From Bacteroidetes bacterium UBA1935 (lineage in GTDB: Bacteria > Bacteroidota > Bacteroidia > Chitinophagales > Chitinophagaceae), in the NCBI GenBank assembly GCA_002337045.1, contig DDFF01000015.1, positions 124,001-188,000 on the forward strand: a stretch of 64,000 bases of DNA, written 5' to 3'. A program made the position numbers and the translations under genes. Below, one piece after another: positions 16,668 to 25,224 of the stretch (positions are counted from its first letter, which is position 1; every line of letters begins with the position of its first letter). The notes under the pieces were generated by a model that saw nothing but the letters and a program-made list of their open reading frames with translations, was not told the origin of the DNA and did no database searches.

Positions 16668-17461
16668 TAGATAGTAATAAAGCCTGTTTCCAGCACTTTT
16701 CTGTCTTCCCGCAGTTCAAATTTGTAGATGCCTTTCTTCTGAAAGTTGCGCTTATCAATTATGATAGTCGATTGGCCTACACGCTCTATCTCCAGTACTT
16801 TTTTATCGTCTTTATTCATAAAATCGACAGCATAGTGATGTCTGGTATAGTTCGGAATATCAATGTTTACATGCCCTGTAAATGGGTTGGTGTATATGTA
16901 TTGTGACTTTATGTAGGCTACACCATCTTCGGTAGCATCTTCAGGAATATCTAATGTAATACGGGGAGCTACCTCTACGGTAGGAACAGTTATAGTGTTG
17001 GTCTGTGGTGCGTCTGTAGTAGTTGTTGTCTTTATGGGTTCAATTTTAATATTGGCAGTCAGTTTCTGTAATGAATCATTAGGTGCTAATACCTGCGCAT
17101 TCACTATGTCGACACTATCTACGGAAATTGCAAACCGGTTGCTATACCAGGTAAGGTCTGAATTGAATATAATATACAGCCTGTACCAGTTTTTACCAGG
17201 TTTAGGATGCCCATCTATATATGCCTGCGGACCTTTTTTTAGGTTTTTTACCAATCCGAGTGTTACGTAATTATATATACTATCAGACGAGCGTTGTACG
17301 GCGATAGACTTAATACCATCGTATTGACATTCCCAGCTAAGAATGTTTAACCCTTTTGACGTAGACCCTGTAATATCGGGCAGCATTGGCTGTGCCCAAG
17401 TGGTTGTAGTATATAATAAAGTAATGAGAACTGATAAAGTAGCCCTGACGAACCTAAACAT
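16664..17461 (-). CDS. Secreted protein of unknown function, fibronectin-like
   Basis: 265 aa with an N-terminal signal peptide (MFRFVRATLSVLITLLYTTT, cut at WAQ). Residues ~30-120 read like an fn3-type module (LNILSWECQYDGIKSIAVQRS then WYRLYIIF), followed by a Thr/Pro-rich linker (TTTTTDAPQTNT) and a C-terminal beta domain. No enzyme motif. The ATG is preceded by TAGGTTTG ending 4 nt upstream. The intervening GAGG could also act as a ribosome site if transcription began earlier. Function unknown. Confidence 0.75.
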   Translation of the reverse strand: MFRFVRATLSVLITLLYTTTTWAQPMLPDITGSTSKGLNILSWECQYDGIKSIAVQRSSDSIYNYVTLGLVKNLKKGPQAYIDGHPKPGKNWYRLYIIFNSDLTWYSNRFAISVDSVDIVNAQVLAPNDSLQKLTANIKIEPIKTTTTTDAPQTNTITVPTVEVAPRITLDIPEDATEDGVAYIKSQYIYTNPFTGHVNIDIPNYTRHHYAVDFMNKDDKKVLEIERVGQSTIIIDKRNFQKKGIYKFELREDRKVLETGFITIY

Positions 17462-17465
17462 CCTC

Positions 17466-17473
17466 CAAACCTA
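17466..17473 (-). promoter_or_regulatory. -7 promoter box of the fibronectin-like gene
   Basis: TAGGTTTG on the minus strand, 4 nt before the ATG; a leaderless message is predicted. Confidence 0.55.
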
Positions 17474-17560
17474 CAGTAAAAATCGATTTGATAAAAACTG
17501 CCGTACAAGATTTTATTTTCTATAACATTTATCATAATAAATCCATATTAAGCACCTGCA

Positions 17561-17592
17561 TTTGTACAAACAACAATTTCTTTATAGGTTTG
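17561..17592 (+). promoter_or_regulatory. Complete promoter of the amino-acid permease gene
   Basis: TTTG at 17561-17564, 20-bp spacer, TAGGTTTG at 17585-17592: a full Bacteroidota -33/-7 pair. Predicted start near 17598 gives about 15 nt of leader and rules out translation from 17562. Confidence 0.75.
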
Positions 17593-17612
17593 ACTGTATA
17601 TCTAACTACATT

Positions 17613-19091
17613 ATGGGTTTATTTTCCAAGAAGTCAATTCATGACCTGATGGCCGAAGCTGCGCCAGATGAAAAGGGTTTGAAACGAACGCTCAGTGCTA
17701 CCAACCTTGTGGCATTGGGTATTGGCGCCATTATTGGTGCAGGTTTGTTTGTTCGAACAGCTGCCGCCGCAGCAAACAATGCAGGTCCGTCAGTTACAAT
17801 AGGTTTTATTGTTGCAGCAGTAGGTTGTGCATTAGCAGGGTTGTGTTATGCAGAGTTTGCCTCTATGATACCCATTGCGGGCAGTGCTTATACATACAGC
17901 TATGCTACAATGGGAGAGCTGATAGCTTGGATAATAGGTTGGGATCTTGTACTTGAGTATGCGGTAGGTGCTGCAACTGTAGGTATTGCATGGAGCGAAT
18001 ATTTTAATAAGCTGTTAGGGATAATGGGAGTTGGGGAGGTTCCCTATGAATGGTCGCACTCGCCGTTTGAAAAGATTACAGATGCAGCGGGAGTTATGCA
18101 TCACGGTATTATGAATATCCCTGCGTTGGCTATCATACTTATGATAAGCTTGCTGTTGATTCGTGGTACAAAAGAATCTGCATTCTTTAATGGTGTAATC
18201 GTAATAACTAAAGTCGCAATAGTAGTATTATTCATCGTATTTGGTTGGCAGTATATTAATCCAGTAAACCATGCTACCTATATTCCTCCTGCATCAGTAT
18301 ACACAGACTCGCAGGGTGTAGACCATAATTTTGGTGGTATAATGGGTATTCTTGGAGCTGCCGGTGTAGTGTTCTTTGCCTTTATTGGTTTTGATGCTGT
18401 ATCAACGGCAGCGCAAGAGGCTAAGAATCCTAAGAAAGATATGCCCATAGGTATATTAGGCTCTTTGGTTGTATGTACTATTTTATATATACTTTTCGCA
18501 CATGTGCTTACAGGTGTAGCAAGTATTGAAGATTTCAGAACGGAAGGTAAAGAAGCATCTGTAGCTTTTGCTATTAAGACATATATGACGGGCTATGGGT
18601 GGTTGGCTAATCTGGTGACCGTTGCCATTCTTGCTGGTTTCTCTTCTGTAATATTGGTGATGTTGATGGGTCAGTCAAGAGTGTTTTACTCTATGAGTGT
18701 TGATGGATTGGTCCCTAAAATATTCTCAGACCTGCACCCGAAATTCAAGACACCATATAAGTCTAATCTAATCTTCTTTGTATTAGTAGGTTTGTTTGCA
18801 GCATTTGTACCGGGCGATATCGTAGGTGACATGACCAGTATTGGTACGTTGTTTGCATTTATTTTGGTTTGCGCAGGTGTATGGATATTGCGCGTTCGCC
18901 ATCCGGAAATACAAAGGCAGTTTAAAACACCATTGGTGCCGTTGGTGCCAATATTGGGAATTGTAGTATGTGGTGCTATGATCTATGGTCTTGGTTGGAC
19001 AAACTGGGCAAGGTTGATAGTTTGGTTACTGATAGGTTTTGTTATTTACTTCGGTTATAGCGTTAAAAACAGCAAGATGAAAAATAAATAA
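17613..19091 (+). CDS. APC-family amino-acid permease
   Basis: Inner-membrane transporter with about 12 hydrophobic segments, 492 aa. The APC signature appears at the first span (LVALGIGAIIGAGLFVRTAA), with FFAFIGFDAVSTAAQEAKNP in the middle, a pattern common to cationic amino-acid transporter-like proteins of Bacteroidota. The N-terminus GLFSKKSIHDLMAEA is also typical of that group. The frame is open from 17562, but the promoter geometry and the family N-terminus place the start at 17613. Substrate not determined. A strong terminator follows. Confidence 0.9.
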   Translation: MGLFSKKSIHDLMAEAAPDEKGLKRTLSATNLVALGIGAIIGAGLFVRTAAAAANNAGPSVTIGFIVAAVGCALAGLCYAEFASMIPIAGSAYTYSYATMGELIAWIIGWDLVLEYAVGAATVGIAWSEYFNKLLGIMGVGEVPYEWSHSPFEKITDAAGVMHHGIMNIPALAIILMISLLLIRGTKESAFFNGVIVITKVAIVVLFIVFGWQYINPVNHATYIPPASVYTDSQGVDHNFGGIMGILGAAGVVFFAFIGFDAVSTAAQEAKNPKKDMPIGILGSLVVCTILYILFAHVLTGVASIEDFRTEGKEASVAFAIKTYMTGYGWLANLVTVAILAGFSSVILVMLMGQSRVFYSMSVDGLVPKIFSDLHPKFKTPYKSNLIFFVLVGLFAAFVPGDIVGDMTSIGTLFAFILVCAGVWILRVRHPEIQRQFKTPLVPLVPILGIVVCGAMIYGLGWTNWARLIVWLLIGFVIYFGYSVKNSKMKNK

Positions 19092-19114
19092 TGCCCATAT
19101 GTGGTATGAAATTG

Positions 19115-19144
19115 AAAAGAGAGGTTGTTAGCCTCTCTTTTTTT
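19115..19144 (+). terminator. Terminator of the amino-acid permease gene
   Basis: AAAAGAGAGG-TTGTTAG-CCTCTCTTTTTTT: strong stem with T-run. Confidence 0.85.
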
Positions 19145-19180
19145 AGTGCTAATACAGTTCCATTCCTGTGATTTATTAAC

Positions 19181-19188
19181 TACATTTG
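19181..19188 (+). promoter_or_regulatory. -7 promoter box of lpdA
   Basis: TACATTTG, with the lpdA ATG 47 nt downstream. No distinct -33 box. Confidence 0.55.
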
Positions 19189-19235
19189 TCCGTTCAAATT
19201 TTAGAATACATTTAATATTATAAAATATTTGCTTT

Positions 19236-20645
19236 ATGGCGTATGATGTAATAGTAGTAGGTAGCGGTCCCGGTGGTTATGTTGCCGCAATCCGTGCCTC
19301 TCAGTTAGGTTACAAAACAGCAATCGTAGAAAAAGAAAACCTAGGTGGTATCTGCCTCAACTGGGGTTGTATCCCTACAAAGGCTTTGATAAAGTCTGCA
19401 CAGGTATTGGAATATATCAGCCATGCACAAGACTATGGTATAGTAGCAGGTGAGTCTAAAGCAGACTTCAATGCTGTTATCAAACGTAGCCGTGGTGTTG
19501 CAGATAAAATGAGCAAGGGTATCCAGTTCCTGATGAAGAAGAACAAGATAGATGTGCTGATGGGTATGGGTAAACTGAATGCTAAGAAAGAAGTAGAAGT
19601 AACAGGTGCAGATGGTAAAACAACTGCATATGCTGCCAAGCATGTGATACTGGCTACAGGTGGCCGTGCGCGCCAACTGCCAAACCTGCCAATAGACGGT
19701 AAAAAAATCATCGGCTACCGCGAAGCAATGAGCCTGCCAACACAACCAAAATCTATGATAGTAGTAGGTAGCGGTGCTATTGGTGTTGAGTTTGCTTATG
19801 TATACAACAGCATGGGCACACAAGTTACTATTGTTGAATTCATGCCGCGAATAGTACCTGTAGAAGATGAAGATGTATCTAAAGAACTGGAGAAAGTTTA
19901 TAAGAAAAAAGGCATCAGCATTATGACCAATGCTTCTGTAGAAAAAGTAGAAGCAAAAGGCAACGGTGTTGTAGCACACATAAAAACAGCAGACGGCAAT
20001 ATGTCTACACTGGAAGCAGATGTAGTACTGAGCGCTGTGGGTGTTTCTGCAAACATCGAAAACATTGGCCTGGAAGCACTGAACATTACTACAGATAAAG
20101 GCAAAGTAATTGTAGATAAACACTACAACACAAACGTTGCGGGCATCTATGCTATCGGCGATATCGTTCCAGGTCAGGCACTGGCACACGTAGCTATGAA
20201 AGAAGCTGTTATCTGTGTAGAAGCTATCGCAAACAAAGAAGGTAAATACCACCACGTACCGGAAGCGTTGGATTATAACAACGTACCGGGCTGTACATAT
20301 TGCTCTCCTGAAATAGCTTCTGTTGGTATGACAGAAAAACAAGCTAAGGAAGCCGGCTACGAAGTGAAAGTGGGTAAATTCCCATTCTCTGCTTCAGGCA
20401 AAGCAAGCGCTGCGGGTGCAAACGAAGGTTTCGTAAAAGTAATCTTTGATGCTAAATATGGCGAATGGCTGGGTACGCACATGATAGGTGCAAACGTTAC
20501 CGAAATCATTGCACAAACAGTAGCAAGCCGCAAACTGGAAACTACATGGCAAGAGCAACTTGATACAATCTTCCCTCACCCAACAATGAGCGAAGCTGTG
20601 AAAGATGCTATTGAAGTAGCACTGGGCGAAGCTATCCACCTGTAA
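19236..20645 (+). CDS. lpdA: Dihydrolipoyl dehydrogenase (E3)
   Basis: FAD flavoprotein that reoxidises dihydrolipoamide of the pyruvate, 2-oxoglutarate or branched-chain dehydrogenase complexes. FAD-binding motif VVGSGPGGYVAAIRASQLG, redox disulfide GGICLNWGCIPTKAL, NAD-binding VVGSGAIGVEFAYVYNSMG and the active-site HPTMSE near the C-terminus are all present. 469 aa is complete. It sits alone between two terminators, away from E1/E2 genes. Functionally linked to lipB in this window, since E3 acts on lipoyl groups. Confidence 0.97.
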   Translation: MAYDVIVVGSGPGGYVAAIRASQLGYKTAIVEKENLGGICLNWGCIPTKALIKSAQVLEYISHAQDYGIVAGESKADFNAVIKRSRGVADKMSKGIQFLMKKNKIDVLMGMGKLNAKKEVEVTGADGKTTAYAAKHVILATGGRARQLPNLPIDGKKIIGYREAMSLPTQPKSMIVVGSGAIGVEFAYVYNSMGTQVTIVEFMPRIVPVEDEDVSKELEKVYKKKGISIMTNASVEKVEAKGNGVVAHIKTADGNMSTLEADVVLSAVGVSANIENIGLEALNITTDKGKVIVDKHYNTNVAGIYAIGDIVPGQALAHVAMKEAVICVEAIANKEGKYHHVPEALDYNNVPGCTYCSPEIASVGMTEKQAKEAGYEVKVGKFPFSASGKASAAGANEGFVKVIFDAKYGEWLGTHMIGANVTEIIAQTVASRKLETTWQEQLDTIFPHPTMSEAVKDAIEVALGEAIHL

Positions 20646-20668
20646 TAAATGCCGAAAGGCTATACGAT

Positions 20669-20701
20669 AAAAAGGGCTGTCAAATCTGATAGCCCTTTTG
20701 T
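20669..20701 (+). terminator. Terminator of lpdA
   Basis: AAAAAGGGCT / AGCCCTTTTG stem followed by TTTTT. Its T-tail overlaps the -33 box of the next gene. Confidence 0.8.
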
Positions 20702-20729
20702 TTTTGAGTTGGTCTTTTCCCTACATTCG
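20697..20729 (+). promoter_or_regulatory. Promoter of the beta-lactamase-like gene
   Basis: TTTG at 20697-20700, 21-bp spacer, TACATTCG at 20722-20729 (one mismatch to TAnnTTTG). It places the start codon at 20750 rather than the GTG at 20729. Confidence 0.55.
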
Positions 20730-20749
20730 TGTTTCATAAACTTGAAAAC

Positions 20750-21670
20750 ATGCGTTCTGTTATTTTCTCTATCTCTTTATTACTATTAGCTAGCTGCGGC
20801 AACGAGCAGCCTAAAAATGACACAGCTAGTGCTGTTGAAACACCTGCTGCATCGGCATTACAAACAACTGTCGACAGCATTGCAAAATCTGTAAAAGCAA
20901 AGATTGCAGTGGCGAGCATCAACGTAGAAACAGGCGATACATTTTACTATAATGGAACAGATCATGTGCCTACACAGAGTACCATCAAATTTCCGTTGGC
21001 AGTTATGATAATGAAGGATGTTGATAGTGGAAAGATAACGCTTGATGAAAAGTTTACACTTACTAACGATGAGCTGAAAATACGTGGAGGACAAACATTG
21101 CTGGAAGCGCTAAAGGGAGGCAACAGTATGAAAGTGCACAGCTTGCTGGAATACATGACCCACGTAAGTGATAATATCAGCTTCTGTGGTTTTACAAGAT
21201 ATGTAGGTGGGGGCAAGCAAATAGAAGCATACATAAAAAGCACAGGGCTGCAAGGTATAGGTGTAGCGCAACGCGCTGGCGAGCCTTATGTAGATTTTGA
21301 AAATCCATATAATACATGGTGCACGCCACAAGATATGGCAAAACTGATGGTGAAGTTTTACAAAGGTGAGCTGATGAGCAAAACATCTACCGATACATTG
21401 CGCAGTATAATGGAGCGTACTACCGGTGGCACTAAACGTATAAAAGGACTGCTGCCTGAAGGTACTGTTGTGGCGCATAAAACGGGCAGCAGCGATACTA
21501 AAGGTGGTAAGACGGTTGCTATTAACGATATTGGTATTGTAACATTGCCAAGCGGACAGCATATTGCTTTGGCAGTATATGTTCACGATATAACAGGAGA
21601 TATGGAATATGGAGAAAGTGTGATAGCAGCTGTTGCAAAAGCTGTGTATGATGATGCAGTAAAGAAATAA
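20750..21670 (+). CDS. Class A beta-lactamase-like serine hydrolase, lipoprotein
   Basis: 306 aa. The N-terminus is a lipoprotein signal (LLLLASCG, modified Cys about residue 16). Class A landmarks: SxxK as STIK at 77-80, SDN at 140-142, KTG at 244-246, with class-A-like spacing (130 to 234 equals 140 to 244). The omega loop reads QRAGEPYVDFENPYNTW. Counting from SDN or from the Trp places Ala, not Glu, at the deacylating position 166, with a Glu two residues later. It may therefore hydrolyse beta-lactams poorly or act as a penicillin-interacting or unrelated esterase-like protein. Resistance should not be assumed. Confidence 0.82.
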   Translation: MRSVIFSISLLLLASCGNEQPKNDTASAVETPAASALQTTVDSIAKSVKAKIAVASINVETGDTFYYNGTDHVPTQSTIKFPLAVMIMKDVDSGKITLDEKFTLTNDELKIRGGQTLLEALKGGNSMKVHSLLEYMTHVSDNISFCGFTRYVGGGKQIEAYIKSTGLQGIGVAQRAGEPYVDFENPYNTWCTPQDMAKLMVKFYKGELMSKTSTDTLRSIMERTTGGTKRIKGLLPEGTVVAHKTGSSDTKGGKTVAINDIGIVTLPSGQHIALAVYVHDITGDMEYGESVIAAVAKAVYDDAVKK

Positions 21671-21688
21671 TGATAATGAGTGAAATAA

Positions 21689-21715
21689 CAAAGGGCGCTG
21701 AATAAGCGCCCTTTG
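21689..21715. terminator. Bidirectional terminator, beta-lactamase-like gene and DUF1501 gene
   Basis: CAAAGGGCGCT-GAATA-AGCGCCCTTTG, perfect 11-bp stem between convergent genes. Confidence 0.8.
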
Positions 21716-21735
21716 TTGTGTATATGTAGAATAGG

Positions 21736-23310
21736 TTAATCCACGACCGTCATGCGGCGCGTGCTTTTTGTTTTGTTATTGGTGAGTGTGAGAAAATAGT
21801 TGCCTGCTGCCATACCGTTTCTGTCGATAGTGATTTCATGTTGGCCGCGGCTGTATTGTTGGTCTGCAATGGTACGTATCAATCGTCCGTTAGCATCAAA
21901 TATCTGCATACGAACATTCCCGCCGTCTGAATTGAATTTGAAAGAAGTGCTGTTTATAAACGGATTCGGATAGTTTTGTTCCAGTGCTTCGTTGCTGCCA
22001 CCTTCCTGTGTGTTGATGGAGGTGCCTGCGCTTTTGAATACCGGCAATACAGGGAAGCTGTTCATAAGGATATCATTCACATCGTTAATATCCAGTTCAA
22101 ACCAATCGGCAAGTACCGCCGCGTATATACCCCTGAAGTCGTTTTGCATAGGTACATTGTCTGCAGTTGTAGCATTGGCAGGAAGTATAGGGTTAGAGCC
22201 AATAATACCCGGATTAACACCAGGGCCAAACACCATAACAGGGGCAGCAGAACCGTGATCTGTACCACCACTGGAGTTAGACTTTATGCGTCGTCCGAAT
22301 TCGCTCATCGTCATTGCAGCAACACGAGTTTGGAAATCGAGTAGTTTAGCATCATCAAAGAATGCATATACTGCCTCCGATATTTTTTGCATCAGGGTAG
22401 CATGTGTACCTATTGTTGTGTCTGTTGCATCTGTTTGGTTAGAGTGTGTGTCAAAACCACCAAGACTTACTACATAGATTGGTGTTTTTAGTCCACCTGC
22501 TATTAGGCGGGCAACAATCTTCAACTGGTCTGCCAATGAGTTGTTGGTAGGATATAAAGAAGATAGATTGTTTGCTTTTGCCGCAGCATCTTTAATTACC
22601 TGATTGTAGGTTTGGGTTTGCTGCATTATATAACGAATGAATGTGAGTTCATGTCCTGCAGGTGTAGCAGGTGCAGGGTCTACAAGGTTGTTTACAATCT
22701 GGTAAAAGCTATTGATGTTCGATATAGCCATTGCAGCATTAATATTGGCTCCCTGTGTTATCATAGAAACACCTGAACCTATTTGTATTGCTAAGGGATC
22801 GGGCATATCTACACTCGGGTAGTCTTTAGGATAGCCCGGAAATTTTTTGTCTATATAGCGGCCAAGCCAACCCGATTCTTCATACACTTTAGAATCAGAA
22901 GCACTGAACCATATATCTGTAGCACGGAAGTGAGAAAAATTAGGATCGGGATAACTTACACCTTGTGTGATGTTGACCATGCCGTCTGCATACATTTTTT
23001 GTATCCCTGTCATAGCCGGGTGCAAACCGGTAATGTTTGTACCAGACAAAGACAGTACTTTATTCTGTGGTATCAGAATGTTTGAGCGGGCGTTAGACAG
23101 CTCACTGTATTTGTCAATCGGTATAACCATGTTAAGCCCATCGTTACCACCATTCAGTTGTATGACAATGAGAACACGCCCTGTGCTTGCGGTAGACTTG
23201 GCCATCATTTGCAACAGCGGATGATCTGCATACGTACTGATAGGTATGCCATTTATCATAAATGCCAGGCCCGCAGCGGGCGTTACTTTTAAGAAATCTC
23301 TGCGTTTCAT
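21736..23310 (-). CDS. DUF1501 protein with Tat-like signal and T9SS sorting domain
   Basis: 524 aa. The N-terminus KRRDFLKVTPAAGLAFMI is twin-arginine-like. The DUF1501 (sulfatase-like) core includes QLNGGNDGLNMVIP, SHFRATDIWFSAS, SLGGFDTHSNQ and MTMSEFGRRIKSNSSGGTDH. The last ~80 residues are a T9SS type A sorting domain beginning QNYPNPFINSTSFKF, so the protein is exported to the cell surface. Found 27 bp after a DUF1800 gene in the same transcript, a very common pairing whose biochemical role is undefined. Confidence 0.92.
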   Translation of the reverse strand: MKRRDFLKVTPAAGLAFMINGIPISTYADHPLLQMMAKSTASTGRVLIVIQLNGGNDGLNMVIPIDKYSELSNARSNILIPQNKVLSLSGTNITGLHPAMTGIQKMYADGMVNITQGVSYPDPNFSHFRATDIWFSASDSKVYEESGWLGRYIDKKFPGYPKDYPSVDMPDPLAIQIGSGVSMITQGANINAAMAISNINSFYQIVNNLVDPAPATPAGHELTFIRYIMQQTQTYNQVIKDAAAKANNLSSLYPTNNSLADQLKIVARLIAGGLKTPIYVVSLGGFDTHSNQTDATDTTIGTHATLMQKISEAVYAFFDDAKLLDFQTRVAAMTMSEFGRRIKSNSSGGTDHGSAAPVMVFGPGVNPGIIGSNPILPANATTADNVPMQNDFRGIYAAVLADWFELDINDVNDILMNSFPVLPVFKSAGTSINTQEGGSNEALEQNYPNPFINSTSFKFNSDGGNVRMQIFDANGRLIRTIADQQYSRGQHEITIDRNGMAAGNYFLTLTNNKTKSTRRMTVVD

Positions 23311-23337
23311 ATCTGCAGTTTTACCCGATAAAGAAGT

Positions 23338-25053
23338 TTAACATAAATGGTGTTCCGGCAAACGAAGCAATTCTATCAATGTGTTAGTAAGTCTCGTTTT
23401 TACAGTATTTGTATTAGTAGTATTGGGGTTAGATAAGTAATTGGTCCATGCAGTAGTCCAATAATAATCTGATGTTTGTCCTGAAAGAAGCTGACTGTCT
23501 TTCAGCGCTTTTTTAGAAGCGGCACTTAGCGGCAGCCCCAGACAATATTTTACAAAGAAATCTATCAGCGCGTTAGGGTCACTTGCATTATTACATTGTT
23601 TTGCAAACTCCATTACATCTATTTTAACTGTAGTGCCTGTACCCGCGGAGAAGCCTGAGTTCAGCATCATATCAGCAAATGCCATGCGCTTGGGCAGCGT
23701 TGTGGAATTTATCCATATCTCATAAAAATCCGGAGATTGGTAGAAGGCAGGCCACCCCGAAACGTTTGGCGGATCGCCCAAATCCATAGCCAAGGAGCTG
23801 CCGTAACTACGTAGATAGTTCCATAGCGTATATGTTTTGTCTACCGATATTGTAGTAGGGATGTTTACCTGCATTGTGCGGAACATTCCAACCATATAAT
23901 CAAGCGGTGTGCGAATAAAACAGGCTCGGCTATTTATATCATAGAAGTGCTCACTTTTTAGTAGTGTTTCCAATACCGGTTTGATGTCGTAGTTGTTGTT
24001 TACAAGCAGAGCAGCCAGAGGGCCTATGATATTGGTTTCTACCGTGCTGTCTATATCATAATAAACAAAGCACCTGTATAGCTTTCTGCAGATGTGTAGT
24101 GCAGTGTCATGGCTCCTGAAAATCATATACAGTAAGTCGTCTACCTCACTTGCGCCCGCGCTACCTGTTTTGCCAACTACTACATAATTACCGTAATAAG
24201 AAGAAAATGATTTATTGGCAGTTTCATGTTTAGTAGCGTCAAAATAACTGGTAACGGTTGTATTATTTATGCGCCAGCCGGTTAATACTTTTGCAGCTGC
24301 TTTGATGTCGTCTTCATCATATATGGGGGTGAATCCTTTTCCTATTGTGAACAGCTCTTGTAGTTCTCGTGCATAGTTTTCGTCAGGTGCTGTTTTGGTA
24401 TTCAGATACCCGTTCAGGTATACGAGCATTGCAGGGTCCAGTGTCACATTTTTTACAATGGATTTAAAATTACCCAACGCATTTGCCCTGAACATAGCAT
24501 TTAGTTTGTATGACCTTCTTGCATCACCTACACTAAGCACTTCTGTTGCAAAATGATTATGCCAAAACAATACCATTTTCTCTTGTATGCTCATATCTTG
24601 ATTCAGCATCTGCCCCATCCACCAAGACTTGAAGGAATAATTGCGTTGACCTGCAGTATTACTGTCGTACGGTGCATTTACCCACGTTTGCCCGAGTGGT
24701 ACAGTTGGGTCTGCAACTACCGCATTGTAATTATTAAGCGGCGGTGTTGGAGCCGTAGTAGGTAGCGTAAGTATTTTGTCTACTGCCTGGCTCATAGTCA
24801 TTCCCAACAAGGTGTTTACATCTGTAGGTTTTACACCAAAAGTTGTTCGGCGCAACAGATGAATGGCCTCGTTATCTGTCCAGGAACCCGTATATGGGTT
24901 AAGTGTAGATGTAGTTTTATTATGTCCTGTAGGAGCAGTTTTGTTTACATATTTTTGGTAAACCTGATCTTTTTCAAGACTTATGTTTTGCGTATGAGCT
25001 TCTTTTTCGGCAATAACCTGTTCGAAAAACTCACGACGGTTTCCTTTACCCAT
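23338..25053 (-). CDS. DUF1800 family protein
   Basis: 571 aa. Features match DUF1800: HLLRRTTFGVKPTDVNTLLG near residue 65, EKMVLFWHNHFATE, NYARELQELFTIG and DLGDPPNVSGWPAFYQSPDF. No conventional signal peptide is evident at the N-terminus (GKGNRREFFEQVIAEKEAHT), which is unusual given that its partner is exported; export with the partner through Tat is possible but unproven. Upstream of and likely cotranscribed with the DUF1501 gene. Divergent from the TonB receptor gene. Confidence 0.9.
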   Translation of the reverse strand: MGKGNRREFFEQVIAEKEAHTQNISLEKDQVYQKYVNKTAPTGHNKTTSTLNPYTGSWTDNEAIHLLRRTTFGVKPTDVNTLLGMTMSQAVDKILTLPTTAPTPPLNNYNAVVADPTVPLGQTWVNAPYDSNTAGQRNYSFKSWWMGQMLNQDMSIQEKMVLFWHNHFATEVLSVGDARRSYKLNAMFRANALGNFKSIVKNVTLDPAMLVYLNGYLNTKTAPDENYARELQELFTIGKGFTPIYDEDDIKAAAKVLTGWRINNTTVTSYFDATKHETANKSFSSYYGNYVVVGKTGSAGASEVDDLLYMIFRSHDTALHICRKLYRCFVYYDIDSTVETNIIGPLAALLVNNNYDIKPVLETLLKSEHFYDINSRACFIRTPLDYMVGMFRTMQVNIPTTISVDKTYTLWNYLRSYGSSLAMDLGDPPNVSGWPAFYQSPDFYEIWINSTTLPKRMAFADMMLNSGFSAGTGTTVKIDVMEFAKQCNNASDPNALIDFFVKYCLGLPLSAASKKALKDSQLLSGQTSDYYWTTAWTNYLSNPNTTNTNTVKTRLTNTLIELLRLPEHHLC

Positions 25054-25224
25054 AACCGTATATTTTATTAATAGACTATTGTTTCTGCTAGTAGGTTTAA
25101 TGAAAAGTTAAAAACATTATATGTGTTTTCATAGCTCTTAACCATATTTTAATACGTTGATATTCATTATGTTAAGTAGCGGGATTGTGAATTACTGATT
25201 GTGTTGAGTAATTTGTTAAGCAAT

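Noticed and set aside
19341..20342. 333-codon open frame opposite lpdA
   Set aside because: Cys/Phe/Tyr-rich nonsense composition, antisense to a certain gene.
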